A stretch of DNA of 64,000 nt from Eopsaltria australis (lineage: Eukaryota; Chordata; Aves; Passeriformes; Petroicidae): contig JAVTVJ010000347.1 in assembly GCA_034509425.1 (NCBI GenBank), forward strand, positions 620,001 through 684,000, given 5' to 3'. Of this stretch, positions 31,211 through 43,137 are shown in pieces. Every line of letters begins with the position of its first letter. Within the stretch, counting starts at the first letter, position 1. The notes under the pieces were generated by a model that was not told the origin of the DNA, did not search any database, and saw nothing but the letters and a program-made list of their open reading frames with translations. The position numbers were made by a program, and so were the translations under genes.

Positions 31211-33427
31211 CTCCATATCCTTTTTAAAAGTCGTGAGAGGATACATAATGATGGAACAGTGAAGGTGATGATGTTCTCTATGACAACTCACAGTAAAATG
31301 ACTGTGACTCCATTCCTTTTCCAAATTAGAAGGACTTTAGGCCAGCCAGCCCTTCTGACTACTGGGATGTTTTAAAGTGAGCCTCTGCTTATATGTACAC
31401 GTTTTTCAATCTATCCCTAAAAAGACAATTTCCATGACTAGTGCATGACTTCAGACATTCTGGTTAAATTTATACTCTGGAATTACTCTGTCACCTTCAC
31501 TGGAAAGTGAAGGAAAAGAGGAATCTTATTAGCCCCAAATCACTATACTTGTCAATGATTTTTTTTCCTAATCTATCCATTAAAAAGTGGCATTTATTTT
31601 CTAGATATTCCAGACAATGTCTGTCCTGGTCACTACTAAAGCTACACGAGGTTTTCATGACCTGTTTAGATAATAATAGGTTAGTAATGCAAGTACTTAA
31701 TCCATTGACAGAATTCACACCTACAGAAAATGAGATTTCTATGTCCAGCTGCTTTGTGTCATGCAGCAAAGACATGGAATTCACCTGGTTTGCAGCAGGG
31801 CAGCAGTGCTGACTGTCAGAGCTGTGTGCAAAAGGATTTGTGGGGACCAATGGAACCAGAACTTCTATTGAAAGTGCCATGTGCAGCAAAGTAACTGAGA
31901 TCCCACATGTGCTGTGTTTCCTTGTATTTCCAAATATGGAACTTTTGTTTGTAATCAAAATAATCATAACTGCAATAAACCCTATTTTTGTCAAATGAAT
32001 GCTTTTACCCTGTTTTGATAAAACATATTTTATTACAGTATTCAGCAATCTTCTGCTATTAATGTTTTTCAGGTGTATACAAGCTATAATCTGTAAAAGA
32101 AAGGAGGTACAGGGGGCAAGGGAGGAGCAGTCACTGTCTTGGTGACATTGAAATGCGCTGTCACTCGGCCAAGGTGAACCTCCTTGGGCTTTGGATCTCG
32201 TTATATTCTCAGGCCATGTTCCCTAGGTTTTCCCAATCTTTTGGTGATTCTTGGTCATATTCCAGCAAGCTGGGGCCAAGATTTAAGTATTCTGGAAACT
32301 GAACTTGGTTCAAACCTTAAAATAACTTCTAGCTTGGGAAAATATTTATATAAAGCTTGGTTTCATTCAGTCAAAATTCAGTGGATTTGTACGAGTTTAA
32401 TAGTTTTATTTCTAGTTTTCTATCCCACATGAATGGACCCGTGTAACTGGAATCTGAAGCTGATGAATACATATGGAAGAAGAACAAAAGAATAAAGCTT
32501 ACTTTAGCTAAAAGTACTAGCTGGTTTTTCCCATTTCCATGAAGCAAAATGAGAGATGAATAATTTTCTACCATTCTGCACTGTAAATTTAACAAGGTTC
32601 AAGGATCCATTACAATATTATCATTTTCTAGCAAACTGAGATAATGTTCTACAGGATCACACTGAGAAAACATCTGAGATCAGTTTTGAACATTTTCTCG
32701 CACACACAGCATTTGGAATGGTTCACTTCTTGCAAGTTAAAATGTTTCTCACCCACAGAGAGGTCACGTAGACCAGCAAAAGGCAATTTGATTCAAGTCC
32801 TGCTTCTGAGGGAGGGGATGCAGTTGCAGAAGCCCACAATATCATCACCTATGTGTATGTTACTGGGCGACCTCACTGGAGGTTTTCAGCTCAGCCTGAA
32901 AACAGTTCCTAGAATAACAAATAAACCCCAGAGGTCTAAAATGTATTCTGTGCAAAAGTCCAGGATGTGTCTAGTGTGAGGTGGAGAGGCTTGGATATAA
33001 ACAAGCTGGTGGAGCTGGGGCTAGTACACACTAGAGGGTGCTGATAGTGTAGGAGGAAGAGATCAGCTAGTCCAAAGGCCACATACGGGATCACGAAAGT
33101 AGTAATAGAGACATAGGTAAAATTAATTCTTGTCTGTCAACTTAAGTCAGTTTGCAAGATCAAGCCTCTTTGACTCAGAGTTTAATTCAGAAACAGACTT
33201 AAGACAATGGGAATTTCTCAAGAATATTTTAAATGCAAACTTTATATCTCATTTAGCTCTGTAGGCTGCCTGCAAAAACATTTTCTCATATGTAGATTGC
33301 ATACTTATTTATTAATTTTGTAAAGTTAATGTTGATCAGTGACTTTTGTAAGATTTATTGCAGCTTCTGATCCTAACAGCTGCCTCAGTTTAAGCTGAGA
33401 GGATGACAGGTCTGTTTCTTTGAAAAC
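31211..33427. other. Intergenic DNA, no feature recognised
   Basis: AT-rich sequence between two CR1 copies. Apart from the long minus-strand frame noted separately, there is nothing with coding or transposon character. Confidence 0.5.
31497..32048 (-). other. 183-codon open frame, probably not a gene
   Basis: This is the longest uninterrupted ATG-to-stop frame in the window (minus strand). The peptide is rich in Ser, Ile and Leu and starts MLNTVIKYVLSK. I see no signal peptide, domain, repeat or catalytic motif and no splice partners. The opposite strand is also open over 31507-31812. In about 50 kb of intergenic DNA a frame of this size can arise by chance. Recorded only because of its length. 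Confidence 0.15.
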
Positions 33428-33876
33428 ATCATAGAATATGCTGAGTTGGAGGGGACTCATCAAGATCATGGAGTCCAACTCTGGCCCTGCACAGGACACC
33501 CTGAGTCACACCATGTGCTTGAAAGTATTGTCCAAAGGCTTCCTGAGCTTTGTCAGGCTTGGTGCTGTGATCACTTCCCTGGAAAGCCTGTTCCGGTGCC
33601 CAACCACCCTCTGGGTGAAAAACCTTTTTCTGATATCCAACATAAACCTTTCCTGACTCAGCTCCCGGTCATTTCCTTGAGTCCCTTCACTGGCCACCAC
33701 CGAGAAGAGATCAGTGCCTTCTCCTCTTCCCCTCACAAGAAGTTGTGACTGCAATGAGGTCTCTCCTCAGTCTTCTCCAGGTTGAACAGAGCAAGTGACC
33801 TCAGTGGCTCCTCACATGGCTTCCCCTCAATGTCCTCCACCATCCCCATAGCCCTCCTTCAAATGCTCCCCAATAA
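33428..33876 (-). mobile_element. CR1 LINE 3' fragment (minus strand)
   Basis: The + strand begins ATCATAGAATATGCTGAGTTGG and continues GATCATGGAGTCCAACTC, then CCGGTGCCCAACCACCCTCT and GTGAAAAACCTTTTTCTGAT, to a final GTCCTCCACCATCCCCATAG segment. This is the reverse complement of a CR1 3' end. Read on the minus strand, 33506-33754 retains an ORF2 C-terminal piece (FMLDIRKRFFTQRVVGHRNR, LSREVITAPSL). It is 5'-truncated and carries substitutions. Confidence 0.9.
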
Positions 33877-36800
33877 CTTAATGTCTTAGATAATTGGATT
33901 TCAAGGCTTTGGGATTGCAATTAATAAATGTTTTCAATTGTATACTATAATATTTATTTAAAGTCAATCCTTGGTATATCAACTGAAAAAAATGAATGCA
34001 AGCACAGTTGACATGAACTATTAAAACTTTTTGAAATAACCATTTCCTTACAAAATGGACCTAAGCTTTCTGTAGCCTAAAATTCAATGGCATTTAATCT
34101 TATTTGGACAAATTTTGAAAGAGTTTTACAGAAGCAGATAGGGGTACAATACAGGCTTGAATATTTGTATGAAGCCTACCAGGCTGAAAAATTTCATAAT
34201 TTACATTTTTTTCCCCGCAAAACTTTACTTGTTATTCAAACATTCACACCTGACCTGTACATTAGATGACTTTGCCTCAGCTGAGTCCTCAGTAATTAAC
34301 TGAAGATTTCTTGAGGGTGAAATTAAAATGCTTGGTAATTGTTGAAGGCATTACCTGATCTGCCGTTTTATACGAATACAGAGACTACTTGGGTAAAATT
34401 TAATACTTGGCCAGGTAAGCCCAGCAATGAGAGAAATCAGCTAAAATTCTCTTTTGGGTTCAACGTTATTATTCTGAAAAGTAGAGATTCATCATTTCTC
34501 CAGCATGTATCTCGAGAGTATCTCTATTAAATTGATGTTACCTATGATGAGATTACCTGTTTATGACAGTATTAGTTAAACTTTACTCTGGCATTTGTTC
34601 TTTGTAGTTCAGAATTAGATTATCGTAAATGCATTATTTATTTGAAAAGGAAGAGTACTCCTCTGCTTCCAAGACCGCACAATGGCTTCTGCATGTTCCA
34701 AACGGTACTGGATTCCTGTGTGAGGACAAGTGAATTGAATAATTTGTATTAATGAAAAAGAATGAAAATGTTTTCCTTTATTTTAGAAAGATGTCTTGAG
34801 AGGATCACGTAAATCACGTTTACTTTTTGACTTAAATATTTTATTGCTATGGCTTTATCTATACTCTTAACCTAAGCTGCTGGAAAATAATTTGCTTCTA
34901 TCCTTCAAACACTTATCAGAAGGAAGCCACAGTGAGTTCACAGTGTATACACAGTAGTCAGAGCCTTACTGCCTTATCCAAAGTCAGCAGAGTATGGCTA
35001 TTGCTGGTTCCTAATCAGAGCTGTTTGGGGGAAGAGCTGTGGGAACTGACAGGAAGCTCATCTGGAGTCCTAGGCAATCTGCCCCAGTGTTACTACCTAG
35101 TCAGTTCAGCTGATATATTTCATCCCCAGACATATTAAAGCAGTTGGAAAGACTCCAGTAGACTCCAATGGGCTTACATCACACAATTATATGACTGCTG
35201 GGGAACTGGAAATTGATAGGCTTTTACTTTAGCTGGAAATTCTTTTGAAATCAATGTAAAGTGATATGGGAGTATCTTAACAGATATTCATCTTAGTGAC
35301 ATATTCTTGGTTTCCCCTAAGTACTGCCATTGCTGACTATTAAGGAGTGAATGTACTCGAGATTTAACCAGTTATTTCCTTCTCACTACCTGGGCAGGGA
35401 TGGAAGCTTGGCAGTGTGTAACTGCAAGGGCACTCACACTGGCACAAGACAGCAGCTGTCTGCAGCCTTAGGCACAGGCAGGGAGGCACTCACTGAGCCC
35501 TTGAGGCACTGGAATGGTTATTTTCCTAAAATAGTTTCAGTGTTCAACTTCTACTAAAGGAGTTTCTTTTCTATTGGCAAATTAACTGTCTGGCATAGAC
35601 AATTGCAGATGCAATTTTCATTACTTTGTAAAAAAATTTTAAAATTTACTATCTCAAGCGAGTCTTAGCATTCTCTGTTCCCTGAATGTCATGTTATTAT
35701 CCAGACTCCTTACCTCTCTGTAAGGAGAAGGCATGAATTAGTGACTTCTCTGTGGACAACTGGGAATGGCTCACAGCATTTAAAAATCCTAGGAGCAATT
35801 ATCCACTCTTCATTTTCCCCTGAGTGTTCTGAGCCTTCACACTTAAACATACTCAACTGCCTTAGTGAACTCAGTAAAACTACAAGCAAAAACTTTAGGA
35901 CTGAGCCATTTGCAGTAAGTTTGGTCTTCAGGGCACTCTTATTGATTTATTTCCATTTACAAGGTGCTGCAAGTTGGACAGTATATAAAACATTTCTGAT
36001 GTAATATTAAAAGATGAAATTGTGGTTTTGAACTATCATTGGCTAGAAATTTTGGGATTCAGGAATAAATATACTGAAGTCAGAGTCAATCCAAAAAACA
36101 ATCCCATAGGCATGCCTGTTTCCTGGCCAAGCATTGTAGTCTTCCTATACTGATGCTTTGCATCCAGATTCAGGGTTTCCCCAAAGGACAATAACTTCAA
36201 ATGAGACAGATTTTCATTTCTGTCTTTTATGGACTCTGCATCTCTCTCAGGAATGCCAGGAAGATGTTTTACTGGATAAAAGGTTAAGTCATGAACCAGC
36301 ACTGACTTTGTGAAATGGTTTGGTGTGAAGGGTTGTACCATATATACTGTATAACACACAAAGAGTTAATGCAATTCGTATCCTGTGTGCTGACTATAAG
36401 GAATCAGTGTTGACATTCATGCAGGCTTGTTTCTATAAGGAAGTACTTCAGTTATTGCCTTTGTCTTCTATTAACTTCCTTTCCTTTTTGCCAAGAAGCA
36501 TATTTTTTTTTTCCAAATGAATCATTAATTTTTTTCCAACATGGTTATTTTGTTTAGCTAAATTTTGAGGTCCTCTTAATAATCTGGAAGAAAATCTTGA
36601 TAAGAAACAAAACAGATCTTGAATTAGTTGTCTGAAGCCATTTTTACACTCCTTATAAAGACCAAGGAAATATTTCAAAGGAGTTCAAAGGGAGGGAGTA
36701 GAACATTTGGTGCAGATGTGACTTTATGGAACGTGTCTGCAAATGAAAGGCAACATAAAATGTACATTTTTATTATCAAATGTAAACAAATTTGTTTATT

Positions 36801-37384
36801 ATTGTTTCTATTGTTTTTTCTCCTTGTTTTATTTCATGGAATGTATTGATTGCATTTCAGCAGCTGGGTTTACTCTGGGTTCTGAATTAGTTAAGTTTTT
36901 TTTATGTGACTATATGTCTGTGTTGAGTGTTAAACATTTGTTATAATTCACTACAGCTCTCATTCAGTTGCAATTATTTTGACAGGCTATGCAGTATTCA
37001 TATAACACAATAGCACGTAACTTTGTGAACATTTTCCATGCTTTTAGACCTCCTATGTATTTGTCTGGGGTAGGTATTTAATAAAAGCTGAGCTGGTGCT
37101 GCAGCTTTGAGACAGAGTTTCTCTTCTGTTGATCTGCCTATTTCCACCAACTTCATGAGCTCTTTGTCAAATTTGCTTAAATTTTGGTTACCTTGAGATC
37201 AGAAGTTTGTTGGCAGGGTAGGATTGATAGTATGGTATATTTCTTACTTTATTTTTAATGTCTTTTTACTGAGTATGTACACAAGAATAACATACCAGTA
37301 CTGGACATTGTCTGCTGTTATATGTTCCTTACTCTCTCCTCAGCTTTTGGCAATCAATGGCTTAGGGATTTCCTGAATTAGAGG
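33877..37384. other. Intergenic DNA, no feature recognised
   Basis: About 3.5 kb of AT-rich sequence. Short frames only, with no recognised transposon or conserved coding signal. Confidence 0.5.
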
Positions 37385-37640
37385 CAGCATCTGGACCATC
37401 ATATTTTAATAGCCACTGGTGGACTCTTTCTCCATGAGTTTGTCTAATCTCTTCTTTAACTCCATTTATGCTTTGGCCTTAACAACATCCTGTGGCAATG
37501 AGTTCCAAAATGTAATTATGTGTTGTGTGAAAAAGTACTTCCTCTTGTTGATTCTTAAATACTTTTTATGGGCAAAGTGCATTCTCTGCTGAGTGATAAC
37601 ACTGTTTTCTTTACTGCACTTGGAAGCAATCACACCCTGG
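37385..37640 (-). mobile_element. Ancient CR1-family LINE remnant (minus strand), copy 2
   Basis: The + strand contains TTTATGCTTTGGCCTTAACAA, ACATCCTGTGGCAATGAGTT and TGTGTGAAAAAGTACTTCCT. The minus-strand frame retains INKRKYFFTQHIITFWNSLP followed by QDVVKAKA, the conserved C-terminal end of CR1-type reverse-transcriptase ORFs. Same subfamily as 30843-31210 and better preserved. The frame runs on beyond 37640 into sequence that I cannot align. Confidence 0.8.
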
Positions 37641-40060
37641 ACAATAGGTGTTCCCAGCAGGAGGCCAATGTGGCTGCATGTGGACATCACTGAGAAGAGT
37701 GACAGGAGACAAGAGAATTGTGTAGAGGCCCTTGGTTTATTTGACTTTGTTCTGTCATGAGACTGTACATAAGAACATTACACCCTTAAACAGGAATTGC
37801 ACTGCTGGGTCATTTATTGATGATGTTTAACAAAGTGGACAAGTGTTTATTGTAGGCTCTTCCTCTTCCTGTACTTTGCAAATGAACTGAAATATAAACT
37901 CCAATTTACCATACATGGTTAGATGCAAGTTTCCATTGCTCTGTGTTTAACAGCATACAGTTAATATATTATGCACTAAACACTTGTGTTTGCAACACAG
38001 ATAATGCAGTTGTCTAACCTACATGATATACTCACTGTGTCAGGGTCATTTTTTTCTGGCCAAAAGCTCAGAACCAGCAGCTGCATTTGAGGGATGTCAT
38101 TGTCCAACCAAGCCCCTGAGCAGCAGGATCAATACATTTATTTCTAACAAAGTTTTATGTGTTAGTAAATGTTTTCCCAGAAAAGTCAATTTAAGTGAAA
38201 TTACTAATTGTTTAGAACTTAGGCTTTTTACTTATGCAGCAATATAAGGGCACAGGGTACTCTAACCCAATATTACTGAAGAAACCAGTGCCTAAAATGT
38301 AAGTAAAATTTTGTGTAGCCAGATACTCCTATTAATGCCAGCAATGTCTCAAAAGATTAGGACAAAAATAGATCTTCTGTGAGTTAATTTTGGATTATAT
38401 TGAGATGTTTAATGTAACATTTGCAGTCCAATCCTACATTTTTAAGAGGAAGGTTCAAGAACTAATATTACTCTAGATGACAGTCACTCTTTTCACATGC
38501 GTTTTGAAGACTAGAATTAAATTCTGAGAACATACCTGGTTGCACTATAATGTACTCTTCTCTTTAATTTTTCTTAAATGGAACCAAATGGAACACCTGT
38601 TTAACAAGAAATAGAAACAGAACGTGGCTGAAGAAACACTTACTCTACTTGCAAAGGAAAATGAGATATTGCTTTATGCTCAGATGACAAAGACTGTCAT
38701 AATATCACTAACCAGTGAAAGTGTCTTCAGCTGAAGCCATGAAAATGCAATATAATCTATAGAATATATTTTGAGGGGGAGACATATTTCATATTCTGTA
38801 TTGTCAAATTGTAGGCATCTCCCTAAGATAGACAAGAGTCTCTCTGCCTTCCCATATATAGAAAATCCTAAAAGAAGAGAAGAACTTCCAAGAGGAACAC
38901 TTAAATTCAACTGCTACACCGAAAAGAGACACTACTATAGGAAGTTATCTATTGCTCCCATTCAGAATTGCCCTTTGGAGGTGCATGTGTCTCCCTATTA
39001 GCTTGAATTTTAGTGATGTGAATTTCCTCCCTGCAGGTCTCACTTCAGGCAAGTGTTGTGAACTATTTTGCAGGTACTGAGAGAACTCAGAATAGTGTAG
39101 AAATTAAATAGAGGGAAATTACAGTATTCACATGCACTGTGGGATTCAGTTAACGGGGATCTTCACTTCCTTCTAGGTATTTTTCAAACATTTGAACCTA
39201 CTGATTCATGCCAACTTAGGACGTCAGAGTGCGATAACTTCAGTCAATACCATTTAACTTATGTTTCACATGCATTTCCAGTGAAAAGTTTTCTTCTTTT
39301 CTTTCACAGAAAGCTAGCAATTTTCTTCTTGGCAAAATATTCAGTAATAAGACAGTTGTTTACAGCCTGGCTTGCACAGGGGCTCTGGAACTGTGCTTAC
39401 AAATCATCTTTAAAATACAGTGGTCAGGATAGATGAGCTACAATTCACAGTGGGGTACAGTACAGTCTTCACATATTTATAACTGACACTTCACAAATAT
39501 CTGGTTTTTAAATAAAATCAAGAAATTCTTGTATTAGGAAGAACAGAGAGGATTTATTGGAAAATACTTGTGAGTGTTCAGAACAGGCTTAAAGCATGTA
39601 GCCATATGGTCAACATATGTATACATTAGCTGAAACCAATATGTAGTTTCCACTGTCCAGGAACATAAAATTTATTTTGCAAATGCATTTTTATGCCAAT
39701 AATTTTAATATATAATTCTTCATATCAGTGAAACCTGGTTATTTCTTTATTGACCAAGTAAGCAAGAGGAATCAGCACTTGTGTTAGCAAAACTTAGATG
39801 GCATCCCATGCGGCTCAGTTTCTGGGCCCAAATTTTTAATAACTGAGAGTGATATTTTGAGAAAGAAACAGTAAGACAAAAATACTAAGCTTATTAATAT
39901 ATGGTAAAAATGGAGGAAAATGTTCCTGCTTTTGAAAATGTAAGATTTTGCTTTGTCTTAGGGTTTGGGTGCTTGTGGGTTTTTTTGGTTTGTTTGCTTG
40001 GGACATTTTAAATTTTAAATAGTGGATATCCTTGTGCATAGCTTTTCATTTGAAAGGTAT
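37641..40060. other. Intergenic DNA, no feature recognised
   Basis: About 2.4 kb, AT-rich, without recognised coding sequence or transposons. Confidence 0.5.
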
Positions 40061-40100
40061 GTGGTTGGTTGGTTGCTTGGTTGCTGGTTGGTTGGTTTTT
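40061..40100. repeat. Imperfect (GGTT)n repeat
   Basis: GTGGTTGGTTGGTTGCTTGG followed by TTGCTGGTTGGTTGGTTTTT; a simple tetranucleotide repeat with two interruptions. Confidence 0.85.
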
Positions 40101-43092
40101 CCCCTAAAGGAGCTTGGTTGGCCAGCATGTCAGGAGCAACATAGCCTGTAAACAGTGTGGGCAGCCTGGAGAACAAAACCCCACAACAAAATGGGGAGTT
40201 ACCCAAAACAGTTGGTGTACATGTCTCTATGTGTACTGCTGTGGGGAGAGGTCAGCCACTGAATCACAGCCATAAGTGGCACATAGAGCTTATATTTCAT
40301 GTATTTAGACACTTTCAGACCAACTCCAAATAGCTGAATGCTTCAGTTGCTGGTAAGATTTTAATTTTTTAAAAATTTTGCTGGGGGGAAGTTTGTTCAT
40401 TGTATGATCTTCCAAGGGAGTGAAAGGCTCACAATTCTCTGCAATGGATTTAGCTACTAGATGTTTTTGTCTCCTTAGCCATGACTCTTTGCCTTCAGGG
40501 ACTTTGGAAAAGAGGTAAATATAAACTCTTAGATATGAAGATACTGATTACTTGTAAAATAGTTTTAGAAGGAAATTAATGTCACCTAAAATTTTTGAGA
40601 GCCTCAGAGGGTCTTTCTTGTCTTGTTCCACAGAACCCAAAGGGGTGTTTTGCTCCTAACTTCATGCACACATCCATGATTTTGGTTTCAAAACTCAAGA
40701 CAAAAAAATGTGGCCCACAATTTGCCATTGTATTCTTAAGTGGATGAAGAATTTTTGGACATACTACCCTGAAAAGCCTTTCTTTGCGGAAAAGGTGTAA
40801 TTTTAGGTGGACCTGAAATAGCCATTGAGCAATGTGTACCTTAGGAAGCTGAAGTAGCAGTAAAGCCCATACTTATGGTATAAATTAGGAAGAAAATGAG
40901 GCATGCAGTTCCTCAATGAAAGTCTGGAATGTGCTGTGAATCAGGATAACACCTGAGACACAAGATGCTTTGAGCAGTGATCTGCCAAGGAAAAAGCAGG
41001 ATTTCTGCTTTTTTCGTGGAATAAGACTCTGATATGGGACAAACAAAGCTGTGGCAAGCCGGGTTATGGTCTAGCTGGGTGAAGCTGGTAAAAAGTGAAA
41101 GTTAGGAGCCTATAGTTTCAACGAAACAAGGCTGTTGAGATAAGTTGGATTAATACTGACTTCTAGCTGTGTGACTAAGATGGGGCCCTTAAAAGAGACC
41201 ATCAGGGAGTTTCCCAGCCATAACTGTAGAAAAACAAGATCTGATCAAGAATCTGGAGAAAAAAGCTTGGATCCACACTGACTGTCTGATGACACATAAG
41301 TCCTTGCTACTGAGAGACAAAGATCACATGAACTGTTAAGGAAATGTTTGTGTCTGGAGATGGTGAAACTTCGGTTGCTGGAACAAACATTTGTTTGGAT
41401 TTCTCTTCCTGAGGAATGGTGTAGCTCTTGTTCCTATGTTTGAAGACTTCAGTTTTCTTCTCCACAGGTAGAAGAACAAAGCTAAAAACAAGTCACTGCA
41501 TGGAGAAGAGAGGAATTTCTGTGAGAAAGAGTTTTAATTGTTATGGAAGTCTGCTAAATACTTACTTTGATTTTTGGGATTAAGCCTCTCTTTCGAGGAT
41601 TGCGAAACACACAATCACCACGCAAAGCTTGTTGCAGTGTGGTTTAGCTGTTAGCTGTGTTACTGCTAAGAAAATAAGAAGACTAAGAAACACATCCTAG
41701 ATTTTTTAAAAAAAATTCACACAGAAGGAGATTTTTAGGTTTTCAGATATGCCTTGACCTCTTTCTGTTGAATACTGCTAGGCACCCTTCTTTGACAACT
41801 CGCTAGAGATTACAAGGTTTAACAGAAGGCTGAATGTTGTCAGATGAACCCCTGTGGGCTTGCTGACTTGCAAATTAACACTAATGCTCTTTTGCTACTC
41901 ATTTTTTCTCTGAATATCCTTTTTCATTAGACATTTTCATTTTAAAAATTCTCAAAATAAAGTCTAAAATACAAGTGTTCATATAAACTTGAAATCTCAA
42001 GTTGGAGTAACTGGAGTATATAATACTAAAAATTACCCTTTAAAATAGGAAGTGGAAATTCCACTTTTTAGAAAAAAGTTCTTTGCTGAGAGTTTCAGGT
42101 GGAGAGTTAAGTGGAGTCTGTGCATAAGAGCAGTTGGATCAATGTCTTCTGAGTTGGTCTTTTTTCCAGGTTAAGTACTCAGTAATAAGCAGCAATGATC
42201 TAATGGTCTCCATGAAACAGTTCATTTAGCCATTTTTAAGAATACATTGCCATCTGGTGTACAAAATTTCAAATTTCTTTATCAATTTTGCTATTTAAAA
42301 TCCAATGTCCTTGGACAGAAAATATTTCATCATTTGATTCTAACTTTCTGAAATCAATCTGTTGACCGGAATGAACTAAAACCTATGGTGCTTTCCAATG
42401 CAATTGTTTTTTAAAGGGCTTCTGAACATTTGTGAATTACACTATGGAAATAATATATTTAAATTGCTACAGAGACTATTTACATGTAGGGGCCTTGGTT
42501 CCCTGTGGCTGAAATAGCTGTCTTGTTTTATCTCTAAGCTAAGAGAGGAAATCAAACATAATCCTAAAAAAATAAATCGTGCTTATATTAGTAAGACAAT
42601 CACTGCACTGAGGTGCAGCATCCTTACTGCTTGTACCTTGTGCAAAGGGAAGTTTAAAAAGACAAAACCAGACAGATTTTAGGGTATGTTCCACTGATTT
42701 AAATTAAGCAAAGGTTTGAGTCCTGGTTTCTAGTTTGATTAAACAGCAGATTTTGAGTAGTTGTTTTCATTTGGTCTCACAATAAGCAGCTCTGAGTTGT
42801 ATTAGCTTTTTAGTATATGTCTTTGGATCTTCCACAATCATGGACCAAGGGTGATTATGGTATTATGAAAGCTAGTAAAACTGGCTCCTCAAATATTATG
42901 GTTGTCTCATGGTAGGCATCATAAAATGATTATCCTGTTAAAAATATTAGAAATAATGAAAAAATGATGCCTTGCATAAATACATACATTTTTCTGCAGT
43001 GTAAATAAAGTTCTAAAGTCTCTTAAAAGCAAGCAAAACCTTACAGCTCTCCAGCTCCCAATTGCATCCAGTCTGACGAGAACTGGAGCAGT
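40101..43092. other. Intergenic DNA with a possible LTR-like stretch at 41.0-41.65 kb
   Basis: No open frame of note. The segment 41030-41650 has some LTR-like traits: a TATA-like CTTAAAAGAG near 41187, and a terminus-like AAGCCTCTCTTTCGAGGATTG running to GCGAAACACACA near 41615. I cannot identify a family, a matching start or a primer-binding site, so this is only a suggestion. Confidence 0.3.
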
Positions 43093-43137
43093 CACAGAAT
43101 CAGAATATTCTGAGTTGGAATGGGACCCACAAGGATA
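43093..43137 (-). mobile_element. CR1 3' tip (minus strand)
   Basis: TCACAGAATCAGAATATTCT followed by GAGTTGGAATGGGACCCACA and AGGATAAT is the reverse complement of a CR1 3' terminus, about 45 bp long. Extreme 5' truncation is typical of CR1. Confidence 0.75.
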
